DNA of 64,000 bases from an uncultured Bacteroidota bacterium. Its GTDB lineage: Bacteria; Bacteroidota; Bacteroidia; Flavobacteriales; Flavobacteriaceae. The position numbers were made by a program, and so were the translations under genes. The DNA is taken from contig CABXVR010000004.1 of assembly GCA_902515565.1 (NCBI GenBank), positions 1 through 64,000 on the forward strand. Direction: 5' to 3'. The notes under the pieces were generated by a model, which saw only the letters and a list, made by a program, of their open reading frames with translations, was not told where the DNA came from and ran no database searches. Below are positions 18,134 to 27,641 of the stretch, in pieces. How positions within the stretch are numbered: the stretch's first letter is position 1; each line of letters opens with the position of its first letter.

Positions 18134-18952
18134 CTAGTTGTTTCCTCCTAGTATAATAGGAAGACCTGATTCGCCAGATCCAATTACAATAACTTTACTG
18201 TTATTTGATTCAGAAAGTTTAATTGTAGCCTCAATACCTTTGTCTCTTAAAATATTAGTTGTTAATGATGAATTTAATATCCTATTTGCATCAGCTTTAC
18301 CTTGAGCATCAATCCTAACCTTATCGGCTTCTTTTCTAGCACTTTCTAGTCTAAATTCATACTCTAAAGACTCTTGTTCCTGCTTAAGCTTTCTTTCTAT
18401 CGCTTCTTTAATTGTGGGAGGAAGAGTTACATCTCTAACTAAAATTTCATTTAGTTGAATATATTGGTCTTCTACAATTTTCTTTGTTTCGTCATAAATT
18501 TCAGTTTGAATAGCATCTCTTTTACTAGAATAAAGTTGTTCAGGTGTATACCTACCTACAACACTTCTTGCTGCAGACCTTATTGCAGGTAATAAAATTC
18601 TATTTTTATAATTAACTCCTTTTTCCTGATGTAACTTACCTAATTCATCTTGATTTGGCTGAAACCATGCAGAAGCTTCAAGTTTAATTTCTAGACCATT
18701 TGAAGAAAGAACATTCATTTTTTCAAATACTTCTTGTTGTCTAACTTCATAAATGACTACACTATTCCAAGGCCAAACGAATTGAAATCCTTCTCCTAAT
18801 GGTGGTTTATCTGTTTCAACACCACCGTCAAATGTCTTAAATATCACTCCAGCTTCTCCGGCATTAATATTGTAAAATAATCTTCCTGCTACTAGCAAGA
18901 AAAGAGAAAATAATATAACTAAGGGTAAACCGATTTTTGGTAATTTTTCCAT
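18134..18952 (-). CDS. Prohibitin/SPFH family membrane protein
   Basis: A 272-residue protein with one N-terminal transmembrane segment (GLPLVILFSLFLLVAGRLF) followed by an SPFH/Band 7 domain (AGEAGVIFKTFDGG, RSAARSVVGRYTPEQLYSSKRD). A charged coiled-coil region follows at about residues 185-225 (ERKLKQEQESLEYEFRLESARKEAD). Prohibitin-like proteins form large membrane rings that organise microdomains and restrain FtsH-type proteolysis. The leader just before the ATG is an A/C-rich tract, as is common in Bacteroidota. It is a single-gene unit with its own terminator. Confidence 0.9.
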   Translation of the reverse strand: MEKLPKIGLPLVILFSLFLLVAGRLFYNINAGEAGVIFKTFDGGVETDKPPLGEGFQFVWPWNSVVIYEVRQQEVFEKMNVLSSNGLEIKLEASAWFQPNQDELGKLHQEKGVNYKNRILLPAIRSAARSVVGRYTPEQLYSSKRDAIQTEIYDETKKIVEDQYIQLNEILVRDVTLPPTIKEAIERKLKQEQESLEYEFRLESARKEADKVRIDAQGKADANRILNSSLTTNILRDKGIEATIKLSESNNSKVIVIGSGESGLPIILGGNN

Positions 18953-19004
18953 GTTTTTTTTGTTTTTTTTGTTTGTATTAAATTTATATATATAAAATTA
19001 TTAT

Positions 19005-19748
19005 TTATGTTAGCATTCCTCCATCAACATTAATAACTTGACCTGTTACGTAAGAAGATAAGTCACTAGCTAGCCATGTACATGTATTTGCAATATCTTG
19101 CGGCGTCCCTCCTCTTTTAAGTGGAATACCTTTTCTCCATTCATTAACTGTATCTTCATTAAGTTTTGCTGTCATTTCAGTTTCAATAAATCCAGGAGCA
19201 ACGACATTGCATCTAATATTTCTTGATCCAAGTTCTAAAGCAACAGATTTAGAAAATCCAATAATACCAGCTTTTGATGCTGCGTAATTGGTTTGTCCTG
19301 CATTTCCCTTCACTCCAACTACTGAGCTCATGTTTATTATGGAACCATATCTTTGCTTAAGCATTGTTTTTTGTACAGCTTTAGTCATGTTAAACACTGA
19401 CTTTAGATTAACATTTATAACTATATCAAAATCAGACTCTTGCATTCTCATTAATAAGTTGTCCTTTGTAATACCTGCATTATTAACTAAGACATCAATT
19501 GTGTCAAAATCTAAAAGAATACTTTCAATTAATAGATGTGAATCATCATAGTTAGAAGCATCACTTTGAAATGACTTAGCTTTTACACCAAACTTTGATA
19601 ATTCTTTTTCTAAAGCTATTGCCCCATCTACTGATCTACTGTAGGTAAATGCAATATTTGCACCTTGTTTTGCAAATTCTATAGCAATGCCCTTGCCTAT
19701 TCCTCTTGTAGCACCAGTTATAATTACGTTTTTATCTTTTAATAACAT
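19005..19748 (-). CDS. fabG: 3-oxoacyl-ACP reductase FabG
   Basis: A 247-residue short-chain dehydrogenase that reduces 3-oxoacyl-ACP with NADPH in fatty-acid elongation. It shows the cofactor motif TGATRGIGKG, the NNAG motif, the catalytic Ser in INMSSVVG and the YAASK catalytic pair (Tyr-x-x-x-Lys). The C-terminus ends YVTGQVINVDGGMLT, typical of true FabG. It lies at the 3' end of the lpxD-lpxC/fabZ-lpxA-efp-sucD-fabG run, 6 bases after sucD, so it is co-transcribed with FabZ activity encoded upstream. Confidence 0.95.
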   Translation of the reverse strand: MLLKDKNVIITGATRGIGKGIAIEFAKQGANIAFTYSRSVDGAIALEKELSKFGVKAKSFQSDASNYDDSHLLIESILLDFDTIDVLVNNAGITKDNLLMRMQESDFDIVINVNLKSVFNMTKAVQKTMLKQRYGSIINMSSVVGVKGNAGQTNYAASKAGIIGFSKSVALELGSRNIRCNVVAPGFIETEMTAKLNEDTVNEWRKGIPLKRGGTPQDIANTCTWLASDLSSYVTGQVINVDGGMLT

Positions 19749-19754
19749 ATTTCT

Positions 19755-20627
19755 TTAATTAAGAATAAGTTTTACTTCTTTGCCTATATCCGCAGGCGAA
19801 TTAACAACATTAATTCCACACTTGCTTAATATTTGTTTTTTAGCCTGAGCTGTATCGTCACTACCACCTACTATTGCTCCAGCATGCCCCATTGTTCTTC
19901 CGGCCGGTGCTGTTTCACCAGCAATAAATCCAACTACAGGCTTATCGCTCCCACTTGACTTATACCAGTTAGCAGCATCTGCCTCAAGCTGTCCACCAAT
20001 TTCACCGATCATCACTACACAATTTGTTTCATCATCATTTATTAACATTTCTAAAGCATCTTTAGTTGTTGTACCAATTATTGGGTCTCCACCAATTCCA
20101 ATGGCGGTACTAATTCCATAACCTTGTTTTACTACCTGATCAGCAGCTTCGTAAGTTAAAGTACCTGATTTAGATACAATACCTACATTACCTTTCTTAA
20201 ATACAAATCCTGGCATAATACCCACTTTAGCTTCATCTGGAGTTATAACTCCAGGACAATTAGGTCCAACTAAAACACAATCTTTATTGCTTAAATAGTT
20301 TTTAACTTTTATCATATCTGAAGTTGGTATCCCTTCTGTGATTGTAATTATAGTTTTAATTTTTGCATCAGCCGCCTCCATTATTGCGTCGGCTGCAAAT
20401 GCAGGTGGAACGAAAATAATCGATGTATCAGCCTTTAAATTTTGAACTGCTTCATGTACAGTATTATAAACAGGCTTACCTAAATGTATTGTACCACCTT
20501 TTCCTGGTGTTACCCCTCCAACTAAATTAGTTCCATAATCAATCATTTGAGTAGAATGAAATGTTCCTTCTCCACCAGTAAATCCTTGCACTATAATTCT
20601 TGAATCTTTATTAACTAATACACTCAT
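19755..20627 (-). CDS. sucD: Succinate-CoA ligase, alpha subunit
   Basis: A 290-residue CoA-binding subunit of succinyl-CoA synthetase (TCA cycle, substrate-level phosphorylation). The CoA-binding N-terminal domain begins VNKDSRIIVQGFTGGEGTFH, the middle has GIGGDPIIGTTTKDALEML, and the phosphohistidine loop is GHAGAIVGG. SucC, the beta subunit, is not in the window, so the two genes are unlinked. It lies between efp and fabG with 3- and 6-base gaps. Confidence 0.96.
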   Translation of the reverse strand: MSVLVNKDSRIIVQGFTGGEGTFHSTQMIDYGTNLVGGVTPGKGGTIHLGKPVYNTVHEAVQNLKADTSIIFVPPAFAADAIMEAADAKIKTIITITEGIPTSDMIKVKNYLSNKDCVLVGPNCPGVITPDEAKVGIMPGFVFKKGNVGIVSKSGTLTYEAADQVVKQGYGISTAIGIGGDPIIGTTTKDALEMLINDDETNCVVMIGEIGGQLEADAANWYKSSGSDKPVVGFIAGETAPAGRTMGHAGAIVGGSDDTAQAKKQILSKCGINVVNSPADIGKEVKLILN

Positions 20628-20630
20628 ATC

Positions 20631-21197
20631 TTATTCTTTAAATCTTTCTTTATATGTACCTTTTTCAGTCTCGATTTTAATTTTATCTCCCTCATTAATA
20701 AAAAGAGGAACATTTATTATTGCACCAGTTTCAACTGTTGCAGGTTTTGTTGCGTTTGTAGCTGTATTACCCTTTACTCCTGGTTCCGCAGAAACCACCT
20801 CTAAAACAACACTAGCAGGCATTTCAACAGAAAGTGGTAGTCCATCTTCAGAATTAATAATTACAGTTACTAAAACTCCCTCCTTTAATAAATTAGAACT
20901 ATCAATTAAGTTTTTATTCAAAGAAATTTGATTATAATCCTGAGTATTCATAAAATGAAAATCATCTCCATCATTATATAAATACTGAAACTTATGAGTT
21001 TCTACCCTAACCTCATCAATTTTATGCCCTGCAGAAAAGGTGTTATCAATTACTTTTCCGTTAGTAACACTTTTAAGTTTTGTTCTAACAAATGCAGGCC
21101 CTTTTCCAGGCTTTACATGTAAAAACTCAATTATTTTAAAAATATCATGATTATACCTTATGCATAACCCATTTCTTATATCACTAGTATTCGCCAT
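20631..21197 (-). CDS. efp: Translation elongation factor P
   Basis: A 188-residue EF-P that relieves ribosome stalling at polyproline stretches. The KOW-like N-terminal domain carries HVKPGKGPAFVRTKLK, whose loop Lys is the residue that is modified in many bacteria. Two OB domains follow, and the C-terminal domain ends EKGTYKERFKE. No EpmA or EpmB modifier genes are in the window. It is embedded in the lipid A gene run, one base after the lpxA stop, an arrangement I recognise as common in flavobacteria. Confidence 0.96.
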   Translation of the reverse strand: MANTSDIRNGLCIRYNHDIFKIIEFLHVKPGKGPAFVRTKLKSVTNGKVIDNTFSAGHKIDEVRVETHKFQYLYNDGDDFHFMNTQDYNQISLNKNLIDSSNLLKEGVLVTVIINSEDGLPLSVEMPASVVLEVVSAEPGVKGNTATNATKPATVETGAIINVPLFINEGDKIKIETEKGTYKERFKE

Positions 21198-21198
21198 A

Positions 21199-21984
21199 TT
21201 AATTTGATTTGAAGTATCCTTTCATTATACCTCTGTGTGAATTTTTTATAAAAAGTAAAATTTTATCTCTTTCAGTAGATGCTTCCATCTCAGCTTCAAT
21301 AATTTGGCATGCTTGAGAGTTGTTGTAATTCTTTTGGTATAAATATCTATATATATTCTGAATTTCTGATATTTTTTTAGAATCAAAACCTCTTCTTCTT
21401 AGACCAACAGAATTAATTCCAACATATGATAAAGGTTCTCTTGCTGCCTTGACATAAGGAGGAACATCTTTTCTAACTAGAGATCCACCTGTAACAAAAG
21501 CATGATCACCTATTGAACAAAATTGATGTACAGCAGCCATCCCCGAAATTATAACGTAATCTCCTACAGTCACATGACCTGCAAGAGTTGAGTTATTTGA
21601 AAAAATACAATTATTTCCAACTACACAATCATGAGCAATATGACAATAAGCCATGATAAGGCAATTATTTCCAATTACAGTCTTCATTCTATCTGATGTA
21701 CCTTTGTTTATAGTCACACATTCTCTAATGGTAACATTATCGCCAATAACAACAGTAGTCTCTTCGTTATTATATTTTAAGTCTTGAGGTGTTGCTGAAA
21801 TAACTGATCCAGGAAAAACACTACAGTTTTTACCTATTCTAGCGCCATCCATGATAGTCACGTTTGGTCCTATCCATGTTCCTTCGCCAATAATAACGTT
21901 TCCATCAATTGTAGTAAACGGTTCAATCACCACATTTTTGGCAATTTTTGCACTTGGGTGTATATATGATAATGGTTGTTTCAT
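21199..21984 (-). CDS. lpxA: UDP-N-acetylglucosamine acyltransferase LpxA
   Basis: First committed acylation of lipid A: it transfers a 3-hydroxyacyl chain from ACP to UDP-GlcNAc. The 261 residues are dominated by left-handed beta-helix hexapeptide repeats (IGEGTWIGPNVTIMDGARIG and following), with the catalytic His in CHIAHDCVVGNN. A helical C-terminal region completes the trimeric fold. Its start directly abuts the LpxC/FabZ stop, so coupled translation is likely. The presence of lpxA, lpxC and lpxD together shows that the cell makes lipid A. Confidence 0.97.
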   Translation of the reverse strand: MKQPLSYIHPSAKIAKNVVIEPFTTIDGNVIIGEGTWIGPNVTIMDGARIGKNCSVFPGSVISATPQDLKYNNEETTVVIGDNVTIRECVTINKGTSDRMKTVIGNNCLIMAYCHIAHDCVVGNNCIFSNNSTLAGHVTVGDYVIISGMAAVHQFCSIGDHAFVTGGSLVRKDVPPYVKAAREPLSYVGINSVGLRRRGFDSKKISEIQNIYRYLYQKNYNNSQACQIIEAEMEASTERDKILLFIKNSHRGIMKGYFKSN

Positions 21985-23385
21985 TTATTTAACTTTAGTT
22001 ATTTGTGCAATCAGCTCTGCTTCAGCACATAATTTTCCGTTTGAATAAGCATACCCTTGCATATGACATATACCTCTTCTGATAGGTGATATCAATGTAC
22101 ATTTAAAAATTATAGTATCACCTGGAAAGACCTTATTTTTAAATTTAACTTTATCTATTTTAGCAAAGAAAGTTAAATAATCTTCAGGGTTTTCGAATGT
22201 GTTTAAAACTAAAATACCTCCTATTTGTGCCATTGCTTCAACAATTAACACACCAGGCATTACTGGAAAACCTGGAAAATGGCCTTGAAAAAAAGTTTCG
22301 TTGATAGTAACATTTTTAACGCCGACCACATTAGAACTTGTTAGTTCATAAATTTTGTCAACAAATAAAAATGGTGGTCTATGTGGTAAGACTTCCATGA
22401 TTCTGTTTGTATCCATTATAGGATCACTATTTAAATCGACAATAGGCACATTGTTTTTCTTTTCAATCTTAATTATATCACTTATTTTTTTAGCAAATTT
22501 AGTATTTACATAATGCCCAGGTTTATTAGCTATAACCTTACCTCTTAGCCTAACTCCTGCTAAAGCTAAATCTCCAATAACATCTAGTAATTTATGTCTA
22601 GCAGCTTCGTTTGGATGATGTAAAGTCAAATTGTCTAATATTCCATTTGACTTAACTTTAATATCATTTTTATTGAAAGCGATTTTTAACTTTTCCATAG
22701 TAGGTTTAGACAATTCTTTATCTACATAAACAATTGCGTTATTTAAATCCCCACCCTTAATTAAACCTTCATTTAATAACATTTCAATTTCGTGAAGAAA
22801 ACTAAAAGTTCTAGAATTTGAAATTTCGTCTTTAAAATCTTCAATTTTATTTAAGGTTGCATTTTGAGTACCTAATATTTTAGTCCCAAAATCTACCATT
22901 GTAGTAATTTCGTAATGATCACTTGGAATAATAGTAATTTCACTTCCAGACTTTTCATCTTTATATGAGATTACATTCTTAACAACATATTCTTTTCTAA
23001 ATTGTTCTAAGTCTATTTTACCGGCAGATTCTAATGCTTCAACGAAATACTTTGAAGAACCATCCATTATTGGAGGTTCAGAAGCATTTAATTCTATATT
23101 GACATTATCTATTTCTAGACCAACCAATGCTGCTAATACATGCTCGCATGTCTGTATTGTTACACCATTTTTTTCAAGAACTGTACCTCTTTGAGTACTA
23201 GTCACAAAGTTAATATTAGCTTCAATGATTGGATTACCATCTAAATCAACTCTTGTAAAAGTATATCCATTATTAGATTTAGCAGGCTTAAACGTTAATT
23301 TAACTTCTTGCCCAGTATGCAAACCAACTCCACTTAATGAGATAGGTTTAGATATTGTAGTTTGTTTAATCTCGGTAGTAATCAT
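21985..23385 (-). CDS. lpxC/fabZ: Bifunctional LpxC deacetylase/FabZ dehydratase
   Basis: A 466-residue fusion characteristic of Bacteroidota. Residues 1 to about 310 form LpxC, the zinc deacetylase of lipid A synthesis, with TCEHVLAALVGL (zinc His) and HHPNEAARHKLLDVIGDLAL (zinc His/Asp region). The C-terminal part, from about residue 325, is FabZ, the 3-hydroxyacyl-ACP dehydratase, with catalytic His in GHFPGFPVMPGVLIVEAMAQ. The fusion keeps lipid A and phospholipid synthesis in fixed ratio because both draw on 3-hydroxyacyl-ACP; that role is an inference from the family. It overlaps the lpxD stop by one base. Confidence 0.97.
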   Translation of the reverse strand: MITTEIKQTTISKPISLSGVGLHTGQEVKLTFKPAKSNNGYTFTRVDLDGNPIIEANINFVTSTQRGTVLEKNGVTIQTCEHVLAALVGLEIDNVNIELNASEPPIMDGSSKYFVEALESAGKIDLEQFRKEYVVKNVISYKDEKSGSEITIIPSDHYEITTMVDFGTKILGTQNATLNKIEDFKDEISNSRTFSFLHEIEMLLNEGLIKGGDLNNAIVYVDKELSKPTMEKLKIAFNKNDIKVKSNGILDNLTLHHPNEAARHKLLDVIGDLALAGVRLRGKVIANKPGHYVNTKFAKKISDIIKIEKKNNVPIVDLNSDPIMDTNRIMEVLPHRPPFLFVDKIYELTSSNVVGVKNVTINETFFQGHFPGFPVMPGVLIVEAMAQIGGILVLNTFENPEDYLTFFAKIDKVKFKNKVFPGDTIIFKCTLISPIRRGICHMQGYAYSNGKLCAEAELIAQITKVK

Positions 23386-24368
23386 TATTTTTTGTTTAAA
23401 TTTTTAAAATGCACATAAGATCTATTAAAATCACTAGAATTAAATGCAGGAGAACCTTTTACAGTAGTATTACTTTTAATATTGTTAGTTACTGCAGATT
23501 TACCCATAATTTTAACATTATCTCCGATATTAAGATGTCCACTAACCCCGGATTGGCCACCTAGTTGGCAGTTCATACCGATGGTAGAAGAGCCAGCAAT
23601 TCCAGATTGAGCTGCAATTACAGTATTACTTCCCACAATAACATTGTGGGCAATTTGAACTTGGTTATCTAATTTAACACCTTCATGAATAATTGTGGAA
23701 CCTAAGGTTGCTCTATCTATTGTTGTTAAAGCACCTACGCTTACATTATCTTTAATAATTACATTCCCAATTTGAGGTATTTTTATATAAGTACCCGTTT
23801 TGTCAGGTGCAAAACCAAAACCATCAGATCCAATGATTGAGTTTGAATTAATTATGCAATTGTTTCCAATAACACAATCATTTAAGATTTTTACACCAGA
23901 AAATATTTCTGTATTACTTCCAATTATTACATTTTCTCCAATAAAGACATTTTCATGGATTTTTACGTTATCGTGAAGTGTTGTATTTGCGGAAATTGTA
24001 GAAAAAGAACCAACATAAACTCCGTTTGAAATGTTTGATGTTTCTGAAATACTTGACAGTTTACTAATGCCGGCTTGGACTTTTTTAGTTTTGTTAAATA
24101 AATGTAACATCTTAACAAATCCGATATATGCGTTCTCTACTCTAATTATTGCTGGCCTAATAGCATTATCTGTATAGAAATCACTATTAACAACTAATAT
24201 TGAAGCTTTAGTGTTATAAACATATTGAGTGTATTTATTGTTTGAAAGAAACGTGACAGAATCATCATTTGCCTCTTGTATTTTTGCAATATTAGTGACC
24301 TCAATCTTAGGATCACCCTCAAGTTTACCATCTAAATATTCTGCTAATTTTGAAGCACTATAATTCAT
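23385..24368 (-). CDS. lpxD: UDP-3-O-acylglucosamine N-acyltransferase LpxD
   Basis: Third lipid A step, adding the N-linked 3-hydroxyacyl chain. An N-terminal uridine-binding domain ([19 protein letters not shown]) is followed by a long hexapeptide beta helix. The catalytic His lies in [14 protein letters not shown] and the C-terminus is a short helical extension. ATG 24368 is chosen over the ATG three codons upstream because it gives the typical N-terminus and because a TATTTTTG box at 24375-24382 lies between them. If that box is used, the mRNA would be nearly leaderless. It heads the lipid A-efp-sucD-fabG run. Confidence 0.95.
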   Translation of the reverse strand: MNYSASKLAEYLDGKLEGDPKIEVTNIAKIQEANDDSVTFLSNNKYTQYVYNTKASILVVNSDFYTDNAIRPAIIRVENAYIGFVKMLHLFNKTKKVQAGISKLSSISETSNISNGVYVGSFSTISANTTLHDNVKIHENVFIGENVIIGSNTEIFSGVKILNDCVIGNNCIINSNSIIGSDGFGFAPDKTGTYIKIPQIGNVIIKDNVSVGALTTIDRATLGSTIIHEGVKLDNQVQIAHNVIVGSNTVIAAQSGIAGSSTIGMNCQLGGQSGVSGHLNIGDNVKIMGKSAVTNNIKSNTTVKGSPAFNSSDFNRSYVHFKNLNKK

Positions 24369-24374
24369 ACAATG

Positions 24375-24382
24375 CAAAAATA
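24375..24382 (-). promoter_or_regulatory. -7 box (TATTTTTG) upstream of lpxD
   Basis: An exact TAnnTTTG on the minus strand, 6 bases before the lpxD ATG. No TTG is found at the right distance upstream, so this is a weak call. If it is real, the transcript would be leaderless or nearly so. Confidence 0.25.
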
Positions 24383-24482
24383 TGAAAAATAAGATAAAAC
24401 ATACCTTAATTGATAATGTATGATTATAATAATTGCTTAAATTTATACGTTTTATATAAATAATAATTATAATTACTTAACC

Positions 24483-26027
24483 ATGAGAGTTCTTTGGATT
24501 GATGATGAAATAGATTTGTTAAAGCCTTTGATAATTTTTCTTGAAACTAAAGGATACCAATTAGACGTGTCTAATAACGGAGTTGAAGGAATAGAAATGT
24601 TTAAAAAAAACAACTATTCAGCACTATTGTTAGATGAAAATATGATAGGATTAAGTGGATTAGAGGTTTTAAACATTATTAACGAACTTGATTATAATGT
24701 TCCTGTTATAATGATTACCAAAAGTGAGGAAGAAAATATAATGGAAGATGCAATAGGAAATAAAATTTCTGATTATTTGATCAAACCTGTTAACCCTAAC
24801 CAAATATTATTAAGTTTAAAAAAAGCATTATCACAGTCTGAATTAGTTTCTGAAAGAACCTTAATAAATTACCAACAAGAGTTTAGGAAAATTTCAAATG
24901 ATTTGTCTTGTGCAAATACTTATCAAGACTGGGTTAATCTTTATTTAAAACTCATATACTGGGAACTTCAATTAAATGACACTGATGAATCTACTATGGA
25001 AGAGATATTAATCTCTCAAAAAAATGAATGCAATAGTTCATTTTCAAAATTTATAGACAACAATTATGAAAATTGGGTTAATGATTTTGAGGACAAACCT
25101 ATACTTTCAAATAGTTTAATTTCTGAAAGATTAACAAAGGACATATCACCAACTCAAAAAACTTTGTTTGTAGTTATTGACAATTTAAGATATGACCAAT
25201 GGAAAACTATTGAGCCCTATATTTTAAAGTATTACAATAAGCACTTGGAAGAGCCGTATTTTAGCATTCTGCCTACAGCTACTCAATACGCTAGAAATTC
25301 CTTGTTTTCAGGTTTAATGCCGTTAGATATTAAAAATAAATTTCCTCATTATTGGAAATTTGATCATGAAGACGGAGGTAAAAATCTTTATGAAAATGAA
25401 TTACTACAAGAGAACTTAAAACTGTTGGGATTATCTAACTTAAAAAATGAATACTTTAAAATAACTAATTTAAAAAATGGAAAAAAGTTAGAAGATGAAT
25501 TCAAATCTAAATCTGAAAATGATTTAATTACATTAGTCTATAATTTTGTTGATATGTTATCTCATTCTAAAACTGAAATGGAGATGATTAAAGAATTAGC
25601 CTCTAATGATAAAAGTTACAGATCATTAACTGCTAGTTGGTTCAACAATTCTCCTCTTATGGGAATAATAAAACAAGCTGCCGAGCTTAATTTTAAATTA
25701 ATAATAACTACGGACCACGGTACTATCAATGTGAAAAATCCAACAAAAGTGATTGGAAACAAGGATTTAAGCTCAAATCTTAGATATAAAACAGGTAAAA
25801 GCTTATCATTTAATTATAAAGAAGTAATTTCTTTTATGCAGCCAAATAAAATTGGACTCCCGTCTGTTTCAATTAATAGCCCATTTATTTTTGCAAAAAA
25901 TGAAAGTTTTTTTGCTTACCCAAATAATTTTAATCATTATGTTTCATATTTTAAAGACACATACCAACATGGAGGTATTTCGATGGAAGAAATGATCATC
26001 CCATATGTTGTATTAGATCCTAAGTAA
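24483..26027 (+). CDS. porX: PorX, response regulator with PglZ/alkaline-phosphatase-like effector domain
   Basis: A 514-residue regulator of the type IX secretion system. Residues 1-120 are a receiver domain with acidic pocket DDE (7-9), phosphoacceptor Asp51, Thr79 and Lys101. A helical linker leads to a PglZ-type alkaline-phosphatase-superfamily domain, whose landmarks are VVIDNLRYDQW, LPTATQYARNSLFSG, NFVDMLSHSK and TTDHGTI (metal and nucleophile region). In Porphyromonas gingivalis and flavobacteria PorX works with the sensor PorY and the ECF factor SigP. PorY is not in the window. porX is followed after 2 bases by tsaE and then ald. Confidence 0.94.
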   Translation: MRVLWIDDEIDLLKPLIIFLETKGYQLDVSNNGVEGIEMFKKNNYSALLLDENMIGLSGLEVLNIINELDYNVPVIMITKSEEENIMEDAIGNKISDYLIKPVNPNQILLSLKKALSQSELVSERTLINYQQEFRKISNDLSCANTYQDWVNLYLKLIYWELQLNDTDESTMEEILISQKNECNSSFSKFIDNNYENWVNDFEDKPILSNSLISERLTKDISPTQKTLFVVIDNLRYDQWKTIEPYILKYYNKHLEEPYFSILPTATQYARNSLFSGLMPLDIKNKFPHYWKFDHEDGGKNLYENELLQENLKLLGLSNLKNEYFKITNLKNGKKLEDEFKSKSENDLITLVYNFVDMLSHSKTEMEMIKELASNDKSYRSLTASWFNNSPLMGIIKQAAELNFKLIITTDHGTINVKNPTKVIGNKDLSSNLRYKTGKSLSFNYKEVISFMQPNKIGLPSVSINSPFIFAKNESFFAYPNNFNHYVSYFKDTYQHGGISMEEMIIPYVVLDPK

Positions 26028-26029
26028 TC

Positions 26030-26449
26030 ATGAATAAAGCATTAAACTATAATCTTAAAGACATAAGCTTAGCAGTTGATTTTATAATTAAAAATACGAC
26101 TAGTAAAACTTTACTTTTTAATGGGGTTATGGGTTCAGGTAAGACAACGTTAATAAAAGCATTAGTAAATAGATTAGGCAGTACAGATAATGTATCTAGT
26201 CCAACATTTTCAATAGTAAATGAATATAAACTAAATGGATCAACTATATTCCATTTTGATTTTTACAGAATCGAAAATGAATTTGAAGCTCTTGATATAG
26301 GAGTTGAAGATTATATGTCGAAGAATAATTGGTGCTTTTTAGAATGGGCAGAAAAAATACCAAATTTAATACCTAATAATATAAATTATATTAATTTTAA
26401 GTTGTCTGATGGAAATTATAGAACAATAGAAATAGATTTAAATGAATAA
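26030..26449 (+). CDS. tsaE: tRNA t6A synthesis ATPase TsaE
   Basis: A 139-residue P-loop ATPase that, with TsaB, TsaC and TsaD, makes the t6A37 modification of ANN-decoding tRNAs. Walker A is GVMGSGKTTL, followed by the SSPTFSIVNEY segment, HFDFYRIE and LEWAEKIP, all family hallmarks. The length is usual. It starts 2 bases after porX and its 3' end overlaps ald by 8 bases, so the three genes form a translationally linked run. The link to PorX is one of gene order, with no known functional connection. Confidence 0.95.
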   Translation: MNKALNYNLKDISLAVDFIIKNTTSKTLLFNGVMGSGKTTLIKALVNRLGSTDNVSSPTFSIVNEYKLNGSTIFHFDFYRIENEFEALDIGVEDYMSKNNWCFLEWAEKIPNLIPNNINYINFKLSDGNYRTIEIDLNE

Positions 26450-27641
26450 AATAGATTATCCATTTAGTAAAGAACAACTTTTACCGCAAGAGGAAAGGTT
26501 AGAGCTTAAGCAAATAAAAAAAGAATTTATAATTGGAGTTCCAAAAGAAGATGATATCAATGAAAAAAGAATTTGTTTAACACCTGATTCTGTTAATTAT
26601 CTTGTGATGAACGACTATAAAATATTTATAGAATCAGGAGCAGGAATAGGCTCTAACTTTTCAGATTTAGATTACTCAGAAGCTGGTGCCGAAATTGTAG
26701 ATTCTAAAGAAAAAGTATATGAATGTCCTGTAATTTTAAAAATCGCCCCTTTAACTGATATTGAAATTAATTTAATCAAACCAAATTCAATTTTAATATC
26801 TGCTTTGGAACTAAAAAAACAGTCCGCTTCATATCTTACTAAACTTATTAAAAAAAAGATAACCTGCATTGCTTTTGAATTTATAGAAGAAGATGATGGA
26901 TATTTTCCTGTTGCAGATCAATTAGGTGTTATTACAGGTCAAGCAGCAGTCTTAATATCTTCTGAACTCATGTCAAATGTAAATACCAACGGCAAGGGAC
27001 TGTTTTTAGGAAATATAAGTGGAGTTCCTCCTACAGAAATTGTTGTTATTGGTTCTGATAAGATAGCTGAGTCAGCAACATTAGCTGCTACAAAATTAGG
27101 TGCTAGAGTAAAGGTTTTTAGTAACTCAATTTTTAAATTAAATAAAATTCAAAAATTGATTACCAATCCTATTTACAGTTCAACAATACAAAAAAAACAA
27201 CTTTCAAAAGCATTAATGAGATGTGATGTTGCTATAGGGACGATTAAAAGTAGTACTAGTTCAGAATCTATAATTTCTGAAGATATGGTAATGAAAATGA
27301 AAAAAGGAGCCATTATTATTGATGTAAGTATTGATACCGGCGGAACTTTTGAAACAAGTGAATTAACAACTCATGATAAACCTACCTTTGAAAAACACAA
27401 TGTAATACATTATTGTGTTCCTAATATACCTTCAAGATATTCAAGAACTTCATCTTTATGTTTAAGTAATATTATAACCCCCTACTTAATTAAGTCTGTT
27501 AAATTTGGAAGTTTTGAAAATTTTATAAGAAATAATAATTCTTTTAAAAAAGGTGTTTACTTATATAACGGATTGAGTACAAACCTAATTATAAGTCAAA
27601 TACTTGATATAAAATATAACGAAATAAACAATATATTATGA
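26442..27641 (+). CDS. ald: Alanine dehydrogenase family protein
   Basis: A 399-residue member of the alanine dehydrogenase/transhydrogenase PntA family. The N-terminal catalytic domain reads IGVPKEDDINEKRICLTPDSV (Arg of the substrate site) and ESGAGIGSNFSDLDY. The NAD-binding Rossmann domain begins around VVIGSDKIAESATLAATKLGA, with the expected GxGxxG replaced by a degenerate GSDKIAES. The typical function is NAD-dependent reversible deamination of L-alanine to pyruvate. The sequence diverges from classical Ald, so activity is inferred. The porX-tsaE-ald order is one I recognise in Bacteroidota. Confidence 0.82.
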   Translation: MNKIDYPFSKEQLLPQEERLELKQIKKEFIIGVPKEDDINEKRICLTPDSVNYLVMNDYKIFIESGAGIGSNFSDLDYSEAGAEIVDSKEKVYECPVILKIAPLTDIEINLIKPNSILISALELKKQSASYLTKLIKKKITCIAFEFIEEDDGYFPVADQLGVITGQAAVLISSELMSNVNTNGKGLFLGNISGVPPTEIVVIGSDKIAESATLAATKLGARVKVFSNSIFKLNKIQKLITNPIYSSTIQKKQLSKALMRCDVAIGTIKSSTSSESIISEDMVMKMKKGAIIIDVSIDTGGTFETSELTTHDKPTFEKHNVIHYCVPNIPSRYSRTSSLCLSNIITPYLIKSVKFGSFENFIRNNNSFKKGVYLYNGLSTNLIISQILDIKYNEINNIL